From Bradyrhizobium sp. SZCCT0231 (lineage in GTDB: Bacteria; Pseudomonadota; Alphaproteobacteria; Rhizobiales; Xanthobacteraceae): a stretch of 64,000 nucleotides of DNA. Position 1 is the first letter of the stretch. Every line of letters begins with the position of its first letter. Positions 34,583 through 42,519 of the stretch are shown one piece after another. A model generated the notes under the pieces. The model made no database searches and had not been told where the DNA came from. It was given only the letters and a program-made list of their open reading frames with translations. Position numbers and translations under genes: made by a program. The DNA is taken from NCBI RefSeq assembly GCF_018130245.1, contig NZ_JAFCKP010000014.1, positions 120,594-184,593 of the forward strand. Reading direction: 5' to 3'.

Positions 34583-36773
34583 CCCCAACCGCCCGTCCGT
34601 TTACAGTCCCTTTTTGCGCCGGTTCACCGACGAGATCGCGCTCGACCTCTCCGAGACCATCGCCCTGTACCGGGACGTGAAGCGTGAGCACGAGGCGTCC
34701 ACTTGGTCCGCCAAGGACATCGTCGAGCGAATCCACCGTCACTGTGTCGAGATCATCGAACAGGCGGCGAAATCTCCAGAGTATCAGCCACTGTGCGAAG
34801 CGCTCGACCGCTGCCAAAAGGCCATCATCAAGCAAGAAGCGACCCTTGTGTCGTTTCCGGAGATAGACTTCGGAAGCAGGCGCCTGTCCATGAAAGAGAT
34901 GGTGGACCTGCGGCGCTTTCTCCGGGCGAAGCAGCATTTCCTCTCGAACCAGGACCGGGTGTTCGGGCAGCTTTGCGAAACCCTGTGCGTCCTGTTTGCG
35001 GGTATCCTCGGTGAACTTCCGCCGATATCGAGTGACGACAGTCCGACACTGAGTGTGCCGCTCGTCTCCCTTCTGCCAAAGCCCGGCGAGATTATCGACA
35101 AGCTCATCGGCACCATTATTACGACGCCACTCATCAACGCGGGCCTCTTTACCGCACTACAAAAACGACTGTACGAGAACCAGTGCCGGGTCTCAAAGGT
35201 AGACCCGAACGCCGAGAGCAGTCGTCCGCTCGTGGACGCCGAAGACGCGGATCTTCCGCCCGAAGAACTTCTCGATGCGTACCTGGGCGGCACGCCGTTT
35301 CTCGACCTCTTCAAGACAAATGTTCCGTTCGAGCTTCCGCAGCATGCCCGATTTGAGCACCACTGGATTGTCGGCGGCTCCGGTCACGGCAAGACCAACG
35401 CGCTCTCGAACCTCATCATCGACGACCTGCAGCGCGTTGCGGACGGAGAAGCTTCAATAGTCGTTATCGACTCCCAAAATTCGCTTGTTCCCACCATTGC
35501 GCACCTGCCGGTGTTCGCTCCCGGCGAAATGCTCGACGGGAAGCTGGTCCTTGTGGACGCCTCCGACGTGGAATACCCGGTCGCACTGAACCTCTTTGAC
35601 GTTGGGTTGAAGCGACTTGATACGTATTCGCTCCTCGATCGCGAACGCCTGCTCAATACCGCCTCCGAGGTCATGGAGTTTATCCTCTCCAGCCTCCTGG
35701 GTGCCGACATGACAAGTCGTCAGTCGACCCTGTTTGGATTTGCGCTTCAGGCAATGCAGCTCATTCCGAACGCGACCATACATACCTTCCGCGAACTCAT
35801 GGAACCCGGCGGTCGCAAGAAGTTCGCGCCGTACCTCGAAAAGCTCCAGGGCAGGGCGCGCGAGTTCTTCGATTCCCAGTTCGACGCCACCATTTTCTCG
35901 CAGACCAAGCAGCAGGTCGTCGCCCGACTGTACGCCATCTGCGAAAACCGCACCTTTGACCGGATGCTCTCCAATCCGCAGACGAAGCTGGACTTGTTCG
36001 AAGAAATCAACGCGGGGAAGGTCATCCTCATCAATACCGCCAAGGACTTGCTCAAGGGGCAGGGGACGGAGACCTTTGGTCGCTTCCTCCTGGCGCTCCT
36101 CGCCCAGGCCGCCCAGGAGCGGGCGACAATCCATCCCACCAAGCGGCTGCCCTGCTTCGTCTATATAGATGAATGCCAGGATTACCTCTCGACCGACTCA
36201 AACTTCACCATGATCCTAGAGCAGGCGAGGAAGCAGAACGTTGGGATGATCGTGGCGCACCAATACCTGTCCCAGCTCTCGCAGAACACGCTGGACAGTT
36301 TGTATGCGAATACGAGCATAAAGTTCGCGGGCGGGGTGAGCGACAAGGACGCATATGCCTTGGCGCGCAACATGCGGTGCGAGCCGTCTTTCATTGCCGA
36401 GCAGGGGAAAGGCTCATTCGCGGCGTACGTGCGCAACACGACGAAAAGCGCTGTGTCCCTGAAATTCAAGCTTCTGCATTTCGGGGCGAACGCGCGCATG
36501 AGCAACGCGGAATACGCCCGGGTTCGTGATGGCATTCGCGCGAAGTATGCGGTGCATTACACGACGTTGCTTGCGCCGCCACCGCAAACTCCCGCGCCAG
36601 TCGTAGCCGCATCGCCAACTGTCGCGCCGCCTGCCGAGCCGAAATCGGCAACGGCGCCACAAGCAGTGCCGGCGCTGCCGAAGAAGAGCAAAACGGCAGA
36701 GAAGCCGAATGAATCGTCTTCGGCGAAAGCCGAACCGGAGCCACCGAAACGGAAGAAGTGGCCGATGGAGTAA
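34572..36773 (+). CDS. TraD/HerA-like conjugation-type ATPase without membrane anchor
   Basis: A 733-residue protein. The Walker A GGSGHGKTN is near residue 265 and the Walker B FVYIDECQDYLS near 530, followed by VGMIVAHQYLSQLSQ and the sensor-like stretch NTSIKFAGGVSDKDA. These are shared with TraD/VirD4 coupling proteins and HerA translocases. The first 240 residues are helical and soluble; no membrane segment is present. The last 70 residues are Pro/Ala/Lys-rich. The TTG at 34572, with GGAGGAA upstream, is used inside the end of the membrane-protein gene (translational coupling); the ATG at 34452 gives a non-protein-like N-terminus. Likely a DNA pump for transfer or partition of the island. 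The split from its membrane part is unusual. Confidence 0.75.
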   Translation: MSSDPNRPSVYSPFLRRFTDEIALDLSETIALYRDVKREHEASTWSAKDIVERIHRHCVEIIEQAAKSPEYQPLCEALDRCQKAIIKQEATLVSFPEIDFGSRRLSMKEMVDLRRFLRAKQHFLSNQDRVFGQLCETLCVLFAGILGELPPISSDDSPTLSVPLVSLLPKPGEIIDKLIGTIITTPLINAGLFTALQKRLYENQCRVSKVDPNAESSRPLVDAEDADLPPEELLDAYLGGTPFLDLFKTNVPFELPQHARFEHHWIVGGSGHGKTNALSNLIIDDLQRVADGEASIVVIDSQNSLVPTIAHLPVFAPGEMLDGKLVLVDASDVEYPVALNLFDVGLKRLDTYSLLDRERLLNTASEVMEFILSSLLGADMTSRQSTLFGFALQAMQLIPNATIHTFRELMEPGGRKKFAPYLEKLQGRAREFFDSQFDATIFSQTKQQVVARLYAICENRTFDRMLSNPQTKLDLFEEINAGKVILINTAKDLLKGQGTETFGRFLLALLAQAAQERATIHPTKRLPCFVYIDECQDYLSTDSNFTMILEQARKQNVGMIVAHQYLSQLSQNTLDSLYANTSIKFAGGVSDKDAYALARNMRCEPSFIAEQGKGSFAAYVRNTTKSAVSLKFKLLHFGANARMSNAEYARVRDGIRAKYAVHYTTLLAPPPQTPAPVVAASPTVAPPAEPKSATAPQAVPALPKKSKTAEKPNESSSAKAEPEPPKRKKWPME

Positions 36774-36783
36774 GTACAGGGCG

Positions 36784-36800
36784 AGAGTTGTAACAACTCT
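36784..36800. repeat. inverted repeat after the TraD-like ATPase gene
   Basis: AGAGTTGT-A-ACAACTCT, perfect 8-bp arms, 11 bp after the stop codon. There is no T-tract, so a terminator is doubtful; it is a candidate part of a transfer origin together with the repeats at 36891-36928. Confidence 0.5.
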
Positions 36801-36890
36801 GCGAGAAATCAAAATTCGTTCGACGCGCATGCCGTAACAAGGCGACTCATCCACGTCGCTGCAGCGCACTGTGAACCTGTTCTTGTCTTC

Positions 36891-36928
36891 TAGTCCGGTG
36901 CATGTAGTCCGGTATGGATGTCCATACC
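36891..36928. promoter_or_regulatory. direct and inverted repeats overlapping the start of the replication-relaxation gene
   Basis: TAGTCCGGT occurs at 36891-36899 and again at 36905-36913, directly before the ATG at 36914. GGTATGGA-TG-TCCATACC (36911-36928) is a perfect palindrome that contains this ATG. A DNA-binding protein made by the gene could bind here and repress itself, or the site may belong to an oriT. Confidence 0.55.
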
Positions 36929-37972
36929 AAACAGCACCGCCGGCCGCGCAACAATCCGCGCAAGACATCTGGGATCGTCGTCAGGACGATGCATGATGCA
37001 AAAGGCATTGCCGAGCCACTGGTCCGGTACGGCGAGCTTCTTGCTTGCCAGATCGTCGGCCTTTACAACGCAATCCACGGCTTATCGGTGACGAGCGACC
37101 ATTGCCGCGCGCGGCTTGGACGGCTTTTTCACGAGGCAGAAGGATTGCCTGCCAGTGGCAAACTGCTCACGCGTCCGACATACCAGTGGCGGTACGGCTA
37201 CAACCACCAGACCATCTATCGTGTTGCGCCAGGCGCTGGTCGTCTATTGATTGGCAACGGCCTTTGCGATGCGCAGATGTTACGGTGGTCAGCGGCAACT
37301 CGCATCGTCCACATGCAGGAGGACGCAGAGCGCGAGCCCTCCGACCACGATGCGGCACTCTCGTTCGTCGTCTCGTCAATCGAGATTGGTGTCAGAAGGA
37401 CGCCGGGCCTGCTGTTCGTTACGCATCTTGATGTCGTGAGGAATGCGTCGCCTGCGGCACAGAGCGCGTCAAGTCCGTTCGCCATTCCAATCTCCGAATT
37501 GTCCCACATGTTCCCGGCGGGACACCATGCCACGCTCAGAGACATTCATCTCAAACCCGATGCGATCTTCGGTATCCAGTATCCTCCGGCCGACGATCCC
37601 GAGTTTGTTTTCTTCGCCGTCGAGTACGACCGGAGCACTGAGGACGTTGAGCCATCGCGCAATCTCGCCCGCGCCTCGTGGCTGCGCAAAGTTCTGTCGT
37701 ATTCTGCGATATCGACGGGCCGCTCGCCAATCTACGAGAGCCATCTCAAGGTGCCGAGTCTTTTAGTGCTCTGCATTTTCTCTGACCCGCAGCGGACGGC
37801 GCACGTTATGGATCTTGTGCAGCGTTGCGCGATGGATAAAAGCCAATTCCTCTTCAAGACGGTCCCGCCCGTCGATCCGCTCTTGGTGAGCGCTCCCATG
37901 CCCACACTTTTCACAGACCCATGGCAGGGGATACGCGGACCCAGAAAACTTACAACTATCGAAAGGAGGTGA
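36914..37972 (+). CDS. replication-relaxation-like (Replic_Relax/MobC-type) protein
   Basis: A 352-residue protein. The N-terminal part (about 35-100) looks like a winged helix: RYGELLACQIVGLYNAIHGL and DHCRARLGRLFHEAEGL. The C-terminal half carries FVFFAVEYDRSTEDVEPSRN, LARASWLRKVLSYS and LKVPSLLVLCIFSDPQR. The E-x-D-R-S/T motif with the downstream K and Y recalls the plasmid replication-relaxation family (PF13814), found in mobilisable elements and proposed to act with relaxase at oriT. A palindrome covers its start codon. It stands between the two TraD-like ATPase genes and just before a zinc-knuckle gene, supporting a role in DNA transfer. Confidence 0.55.
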   Translation: MDVHTKQHRRPRNNPRKTSGIVVRTMHDAKGIAEPLVRYGELLACQIVGLYNAIHGLSVTSDHCRARLGRLFHEAEGLPASGKLLTRPTYQWRYGYNHQTIYRVAPGAGRLLIGNGLCDAQMLRWSAATRIVHMQEDAEREPSDHDAALSFVVSSIEIGVRRTPGLLFVTHLDVVRNASPAAQSASSPFAIPISELSHMFPAGHHATLRDIHLKPDAIFGIQYPPADDPEFVFFAVEYDRSTEDVEPSRNLARASWLRKVLSYSAISTGRSPIYESHLKVPSLLVLCIFSDPQRTAHVMDLVQRCAMDKSQFLFKTVPPVDPLLVSAPMPTLFTDPWQGIRGPRKLTTIERR

Positions 37973-37977
37973 AGAGC

Positions 37978-38160
37978 GTGGATATCGACACTCAAATTAC
38001 ACGAGTGAAAGACCTTATCGCAAAACGCGAAGCGATTGACGCCGAGCTTTCAAGTTTGCTGGGCGTTACGCCGCGAGTACGCAAGACACTTCGTTGCTCG
38101 ATCTGCAACGAAGAGGGGCATACCGCACGGAGCTGTGAAAAACGCTCGTCAGGGGATTGA
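37978..38160 (+). CDS. 60-residue CCHC zinc-knuckle protein
   Basis: Starts at the GTG at 37978, eight bases after a strong AGGAGGT, only 5 bp beyond the previous gene. Residues 1-28 form a helix (ITRVKDLIAKREAIDAELSS). The C-terminal part has CSICNEEGHTARSC, a perfect C-x2-C-x4-H-x4-C zinc knuckle as in retroviral nucleocapsid and eukaryotic RNA-binding proteins. Zinc knuckles bind single-stranded nucleic acid. As the gene is coupled to the replication-relaxation-like gene, the protein may bind nicked or single-stranded DNA during transfer; this is inference. Such knuckles are rare in bacteria. Confidence 0.72.
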   Translation: MDIDTQITRVKDLIAKREAIDAELSSLLGVTPRVRKTLRCSICNEEGHTARSCEKRSSGD

Positions 38161-38165
38161 GAAGA

Positions 38166-38189
38166 ACGGGCCGCGCAAATGCGGCCCGT
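38166..38189. terminator. hairpin between convergent mobility genes
   Basis: ACGGGCCGC / GCGGCCCGT with a six-base loop GCAAAT, between the zinc-knuckle gene and the convergent TraD-like ATPase. Read on the minus strand it is followed by TCTTCTC. Probably a bidirectional terminator without a strong T-tract. Confidence 0.6.
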
Positions 38190-38238
38190 ATCTCGTCGTC
38201 GGCAGTATCAGACGACATCAATTCCGATAGAACACATT

Positions 38239-39420
38239 TCAATGTGACGCCTCATCGACTGAATGCGGTGGAAGCGTCACCGCGCTGAATGGTCTCGACG
38301 GCATGCCGTCAATCATGACTTTCATATACGCATGGTGGTTCGGGAGCTGTAGCAGGTCGAGCTGCTCAAAACGTTCGTGGAATTCGCGCATCATATATGG
38401 CGCATCTTCGGCGCCGACCCGAAACGATACAATCGTCCCCGCATTACCGAGCACCGCATGCCGGATATCCGGGTCCAGTTGGTTCAAATACTGGTGCGCA
38501 ACCGTGAAGCCGACACGGTACTTGCGCAGCTCCGAGAACATGTTGACGAGTGCCAGGGTCGTGAAGCTCTGGAATTCGTCGACGTATACAAAAAATGGTC
38601 GCCGGTTCGCGGCCGGCATGTCCGCTCGGCTGAATGCCGCAAGCCCAATCGTTGTAACGAGAAGCGCGCCAAGAAGGGACGAGCTGTCCTCTCCCAGTCG
38701 GCCCTTCGCCAGATTGACGAGCAGCGCCTTGCCCTCGTCCATAATGCGGCGGATGCGGAGGTCTTCGGCCGGCGCCGTCAAGATGCGGTTGAGGAGAGGA
38801 TCGGCGAGGAAGGCCCCAATCTTGTTTTGGATTGGGGCTATGCCGTCCGCGCGATATCCGAAGGTGAACCGTTCGAATTCCTTCTCAAGGAAGGTGCGTA
38901 CGGTTTCGTTTTGCAGTGACTGTGCGACGTCCTGGCGATAGTCTTTGTCTGAAAAGAGCCGGAGTACGTCCCGCAGGGTCGCATCCGGTTGCTCAAGGAG
39001 CGCGAGAAGCACATTGCGCAAAATGTGCTCCATGCGCACGCCCCAAGCGTCCGCCCACATTTTCTTCATCGCCTCCAACAGGCCCGAAGCCGCAAGTGTG
39101 ATGAATTCCGGCCGCACCTGGCGAAGGGGATTGTATCCGTACGGTTGTGCAGGATCGGGAGCATTGAAGTAGATGGCGTCCTCCCTGCGGGACCGGGGAA
39201 TGTGGGCTGCGACCCGCTCTACGAGGTCCCCGTGCGGGTCTATGAGGGCAAATCCGTTACCCTGCTCCAGGTCCTGGATTGCCATGCTCTCTATCAGCGT
39301 TGACTTGCCGGTGCCTGTTTTTCCGATGATGTAGATATGCGAGAAGCGGTCTTCGCTTTTGATACCGAAGACGCGCGGGTCATTGCGAAAATCGACACGC
39401 CCGAGGTGAGTGACGGTCAT
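38239..39420 (-). CDS. second TraD/VirD4-like ATPase (coupling-protein type)
   Basis: A 393-residue protein. It begins MTVTHLGRVDFRNDPRVFGI, then HIYIIGKTGTGKST (Walker A 33-40), FALIDPHGDLVERVAAHIPR, a middle segment LRNVLLALLEQP, Walker B FFVYVDEFQSF near 280, and VGFTVAHQYLNQLDPDIRHA, LGNAGTIVSFRVG, typical of T4SS-type DNA-transfer ATPases of the TraD-like and DUF87 kinds. No membrane helices are visible. Upstream in-frame ATGs (39495, 39537, 39609) would add sequence unlike protein. It is the second such ATPase in the island; two pumps with one replication-relaxation gene are unusual. A nested palindrome lies 90 bp upstream. Confidence 0.8.
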   Translation of the reverse strand: MTVTHLGRVDFRNDPRVFGIKSEDRFSHIYIIGKTGTGKSTLIESMAIQDLEQGNGFALIDPHGDLVERVAAHIPRSRREDAIYFNAPDPAQPYGYNPLRQVRPEFITLAASGLLEAMKKMWADAWGVRMEHILRNVLLALLEQPDATLRDVLRLFSDKDYRQDVAQSLQNETVRTFLEKEFERFTFGYRADGIAPIQNKIGAFLADPLLNRILTAPAEDLRIRRIMDEGKALLVNLAKGRLGEDSSSLLGALLVTTIGLAAFSRADMPAANRRPFFVYVDEFQSFTTLALVNMFSELRKYRVGFTVAHQYLNQLDPDIRHAVLGNAGTIVSFRVGAEDAPYMMREFHERFEQLDLLQLPNHHAYMKVMIDGMPSRPFSAVTLPPHSVDEASH

Positions 39421-39508
39421 ATCCGACCATTGTTCTCGACCATCGCGGGTATGACAGACGAGCGCGTTTGCCAAAGCGGACAAAGCGGCGGGCATGCCGT
39501 GTCGATCC

Positions 39509-39545
39509 GACGTGCGTTTGTGCCAATTCGGCAACATCGCACGTC
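39509..39545. promoter_or_regulatory. 37-bp nested palindrome, copy 1
   Basis: Outer arms GACGTGCG / CGCACGTC and inner arms TGCC / GGCA, in the order 8-4-13-4-8 bp. A copy with the same layout is at 43989-44025. This copy lies in the 315-bp divergent region between the second TraD-like ATPase and the small zinc-site gene, so both may be controlled from it. The rest of the region shows no gene. Confidence 0.65.
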
Positions 39546-39735
39546 TGTCGCCCCTTGCAATCCCACGCGAACATTGGCGCAGAGAAGCCTCGGTCCTGCA
39601 ATTCGACACCTCAGAGTGGCGGGGTGTCGGTAGCGGGACGGAGGCGCTGCGGATTTCAGCCAGGTCCGTCCGCAGCCCTCCTCCTTGCGAACCGGTGCCC
39701 GAGATGGTTCGGGCGCCGTTAGCGAGGAGGAGAGA

Positions 39736-39972
39736 ATGAGTACTATTGCTCTTACCAAGAAGGCCATGCGGCTCTTGGAATTGTGTGAGGCCGAGGGGTT
39801 CGAAACGGTCGAGGACCTGATTCAGGCTTCAATGACTGACAGCGTTTCGCCTGCCATCTGCATGGAATGCGCGCACGCGGCGAAGATGGAGCCCGACCAA
39901 CGCGCGGGATACTGCGAAGCCTGCCATACCAATCGGATGGTGAGCGGGCTGGTTCTCGCCGATTTCATCTAG
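39736..39972 (+). CDS. small protein with two CxxC pairs, phage or plasmid type
   Basis: A 78-residue protein: MSTIALTKKAMRLLELCEAE, then ICMECAHAAKMEPDQRAGYC followed by EACHTN, ending SGLVLADFI. The two C-x2-C pairs, about 14 residues apart, would bind one zinc. Proteins of this form are common in alphaproteobacterial phages and plasmids; the role is unknown. A GAGGAGGAGA ribosome-binding site precedes the ATG. Followed at 9 bp by the DUF3768 gene and surely co-transcribed with it. Confidence 0.72.
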   Translation: MSTIALTKKAMRLLELCEAEGFETVEDLIQASMTDSVSPAICMECAHAAKMEPDQRAGYCEACHTNRMVSGLVLADFI

Positions 39973-39981
39973 GAGGTCGGC

Positions 39982-40320
39982 ATGACGGAAACCATCAACA
40001 GAACCGATTGCATCAGAGAATTAAACGATGCGTTCCGGCGCACGTTTTCCGGCGGACGCGTGACCATGACGGCCGGCGTAGCCGAACTTCCCGATATGGT
40101 CAGGGCTGCGGCGCTATGCGAGGTCGCGACCTTCGACAGGTTCACGGAGAACAACGATCCGCACGGGGAGCATGACTTCGGCGGCTTCGAGCTCGTCAAT
40201 CGCACGTTCTTTTGGAAGATTGATTACTACGACGAGCGTTGCGACTTGGGATCGGAAGACCCCACCGACCCGGCGAAGACGACGCGCGTCCTCACATTGA
40301 TGCTTGCCAGCGAATACTGA
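39982..40320 (+). CDS. DUF3768 family protein
   Basis: A 112-residue protein that fits DUF3768 over its whole length: IRELNDAFRRTFSGGRVTMT at the start, FDRFTENNDPHGEHDFGGFE in the middle, FFWKIDYYDERCDLGSEDP and RVLTLMLASEY at the end. The family is frequent on rhizobial plasmids and islands, with unknown function. The AGGAGG site is ideal. Second gene of the two-gene unit with the CxxC protein. Confidence 0.88.
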   Translation: MTETINRTDCIRELNDAFRRTFSGGRVTMTAGVAELPDMVRAAALCEVATFDRFTENNDPHGEHDFGGFELVNRTFFWKIDYYDERCDLGSEDPTDPAKTTRVLTLMLASEY

Positions 40321-40502
40321 CAGGCCAAGAAGGGGACGCCATTGAGACGTCGACCCTATCCGCCTCCCGCCTAGGCGCTGCGGACTGTCATCCGAGCAAG
40401 CACGGATGCCGTCGCGGGGACCATCGGTACAGCTTGTCAGGTGGCGGAAACGCTGCCATGCCCGGTCAGTGCGGAGCAAACTCGGACTGCTCTTTTTGTC
40501 CA

Positions 40503-40531
40503 TGCCCTCGCGTCATTGCGAGGGCACTTTT
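40503..40531 (+). terminator. intrinsic terminator downstream of DUF3768 gene
   Basis: The stem TGCCCTCGC / GCGAGGGCA with the six-base loop GTCATT is followed by CTTTTCT. It lies about 180 bp after the DUF3768 stop; the stretch between holds no recognisable gene. Confidence 0.7.
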
Positions 40532-40682
40532 CTGGGAAGGTGTGCCTCGGTAATGCAGCCCGAGGTTCACCCTGACTATCCCGAAGGCCGCCTATCGGCG
40601 GCTCTTGCGGTACTGCCTTTATCACAGCCCCTGTGCTGATCCTTGTGCTAGTAATTTCCGTGGCGTGCCGATAAAGATCGGC

Positions 40683-40699
40683 TGCCCACGGGTTGCCCA
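40683..40699 (+). repeat. integrase arm-site-like repeat, copy 1
   Basis: TGCCCACGGGTTGCCCA; copy 2 at 40977-40993 differs at one base. The two copies flank the tRNA-Ser-like core site at 40839. Confidence 0.55.
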
Positions 40700-40838
40700 C
40701 AAAGTGATAAAAGCTGGCTAATCTTGTTGGCTACTGAGTACAGTTGAGCTTCTCACGATTTTCCGAGTCGTTCTTTGCTTAAGCCAAGAATCCTTGTTTT
40801 CAGCGCTGTCTCGGCAAGTTGTTGAAGTGGTTGTGTTC

Positions 40839-40863
40839 GGTTTCGAATCCCTCCCTCTCCGCA
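40839..40863 (+). repeat. tRNA-Ser 3'-end remnant, likely attachment core of the second integrase
   Basis: The sequence reads GG-TTTCGAATCC-CTCCCTCTCCGCA. Bacterial tRNA-Ser genes commonly end GGGTTCGAATCCCTCCCTCT followed by CCGCCA, so this is a near-identical T-arm and acceptor end with one base changed in the T-stem region and a missing C in the end. There is no anticodon arm upstream. It lies 25 bp beyond the 3' end of the second integrase gene, where attP sites are often found. Confidence 0.65.
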
Positions 40864-40887
40864 ACTGTTTCAATCGTTGTTCCATTG

Positions 40888-42054
40888 TTATTGGTGATTA
40901 TAGCGCGGAGAATAAGCATTTTCTGGCGTGAGATATTGTTGAGCAGCCTCCTCGTTTTGCGTCGAAATCCATTCATTGCCCACTGGTTGCCCAAGAATTG
41001 CGGCAGGCATTGTCTTTGGATTCAGCATCTCAATCGCTGCGCGCAATGCCGAAGGCGCGACATGCGCATACCTCATTGTCGTTGTGATTGTGGAATGACC
41101 GAGAAGAGCTTGCACAATATGAAGCGGCGCTCCTTTCATTGCGAGGTGCGATGCGAATGTATGACGCAGCGTATGCCACCCGAATCGTCTTAGTCCCGCT
41201 TCGTCACGCACTTTGTTCAATCTGCGGATGAGGCATTGGCCATCGAATGGCTGATGAGCGTCATTCAGAAAGACGTATCCTGTTGCTCTTTTTCGCTTGA
41301 ACAAGACCTCTTGGATGTCGATATCCATCGGAATATGCCGCTCTCGATTATTTTTAGGCGATTCCAATTGCTTCGTGCGGTCGCATCTTGAATGCCGCAC
41401 CGTTATGATACGAGCCTCCCAGTTAATCGAGGGCCACTGGAGTCCTTTCAGTTCGCCTTGTCGCATGCCCGTCCGCAGTGCGGTCAGGATCATTTCACGT
41501 ATCACGCCATCTGCATGCGCTAGCAGGAGGCTGCATTCATCGGCCGAGAGGAAGGTCGTCTGCGCCGGAGGGCATTTCAGCGGTGCGCGTTTGGGCGCTG
41601 GTCCTGGAAAGCCGTACCACTCATACGCTGTCGTTAGACATTTGCCCAAGATTGCCAGCCGGTTGTTCACGGTCTTCCGCGCAAGGCCGCCCTTGAGCAC
41701 ATGCGCCTTATACTGTTCGATATGATGCGTCGTAATCGCATCGACCCGCAGTGTTCCGAAAAATGGAACGAGAGACGAGCCGAGGATATATCGCTTCATT
41801 CGTTGTTCTGAGTACTTATTGTTAGGAATCACGTACTCATCGAACCACTTCCATGCGAAGTCCGCGAACAAGAGAGCTTGCGGAGCGGTCTCTTGAGGGC
41901 GATCGATGTTCTCACCTCGGGCCAATCTGTTCCGGAGCGCAGCTTCATATGCGAGCGCTCCGCTTCTTGTATTTTCGGGACTGCGTTTCCTATGCCTCAC
42001 GTGGTCCGACCGAAAATCGACCCACCATGAGTTGTTAATTCTTCGTACTGCCAT
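40888..42054 (-). CDS. second phage-type tyrosine recombinase (integrase)
   Basis: A 388-residue protein. It begins MAVRRINNSWWVDFRSDHVR, a short arm-type opening, then a SAM-like core domain (EQRMKRYILGSSLVPFFGTL, KTVNNRLAILGKCLTTAYEW) and the catalytic domain with Arg in LRTGMRQGELKGL, HTLRHTFASHL, and LLGHSTITTTMRYAHV with the Tyr nucleophile; all key residues are present. An excisionase-like gene lies just upstream on the same strand. A tRNA-Ser end sequence and arm-like repeats lie at its 3' end, so it probably belonged to an element that inserted in tRNA-Ser. It differs strongly from the island integrase at 9559. Confidence 0.9.
   Translation of the reverse strand: MAVRRINNSWWVDFRSDHVRHRKRSPENTRSGALAYEAALRNRLARGENIDRPQETAPQALLFADFAWKWFDEYVIPNNKYSEQRMKRYILGSSLVPFFGTLRVDAITTHHIEQYKAHVLKGGLARKTVNNRLAILGKCLTTAYEWYGFPGPAPKRAPLKCPPAQTTFLSADECSLLLAHADGVIREMILTALRTGMRQGELKGLQWPSINWEARIITVRHSRCDRTKQLESPKNNRERHIPMDIDIQEVLFKRKRATGYVFLNDAHQPFDGQCLIRRLNKVRDEAGLRRFGWHTLRHTFASHLAMKGAPLHIVQALLGHSTITTTMRYAHVAPSALRAAIEMLNPKTMPAAILGQPVGNEWISTQNEEAAQQYLTPENAYSPRYNHQ
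40977..40993 (+). repeat. integrase arm-site-like repeat, copy 2
   Basis: TGCCCACTGGTTGCCCA, inside the 3' end of the integrase gene, 294 bp from copy 1. Confidence 0.5.
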
Positions 42055-42061
42055 AGTTGTG

Positions 42062-42298
42062 TTAGTTGACCGGTCCGACCCGCCGCGATTGCAGGTATGA
42101 CAGGATGTCGGCTTTGGCGAAGCGCAGAGCTCCGCCGACCTTGAAGAAGGGGAGGCGCCGCGCCTGTTGCAGGCGCCGCACGCTCGATACAGAAATCTTG
42201 AGCGCCTCGGCGACTTCAATGAGGGTGAGCAGCTCTATCGTTGGGCCGGACCCGGTCGATGTATTGTCAAGGATCGTTTGCACAGGGGCTGGCCCCAT
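42062..42298 (-). CDS. MerR-like helix-turn-helix protein, excisionase type
   Basis: The recognisable part reads ELLTLIEVAEALKISVSSVR, RLQQARRLPFFKVGGALRFA and KADILSYLQ, the winged-helix pattern of excisionase-type DNA-binding proteins. About 78 residues from the ATG at 42298; the frame continues to 42412 but no start has a good ribosome-binding site. It ends 7 bp before the second integrase gene on the same strand, so the two form an int-xis unit that would direct excision. Divergent from the P-loop ATPase at 42520. Confidence 0.75.
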   Translation of the reverse strand: MGPAPVQTILDNTSTGSGPTIELLTLIEVAEALKISVSSVRRLQQARRLPFFKVGGALRFAKADILSYLQSRRVGPVN

Positions 42299-42519
42299 AC
42301 TGACTCTAGATCGCCGAAAATGCGAGTCCCGCATGGGTGGGGGGAAGCTATCCGCGCCGTTCTCGTTCGAGCAGGATAGTGACGGTGAGTCAGAGCGCCG
42401 CTTGCGAGCCATGCAGCAAGCGTACGTCTACACCGAGGAGTTAAACAGGCGGGCGTATTGCTCGATCGGGCAATATCGCCTTCCTATCGCGTGCTCGCGC
42501 TCACCGATACGCTTGCCAC

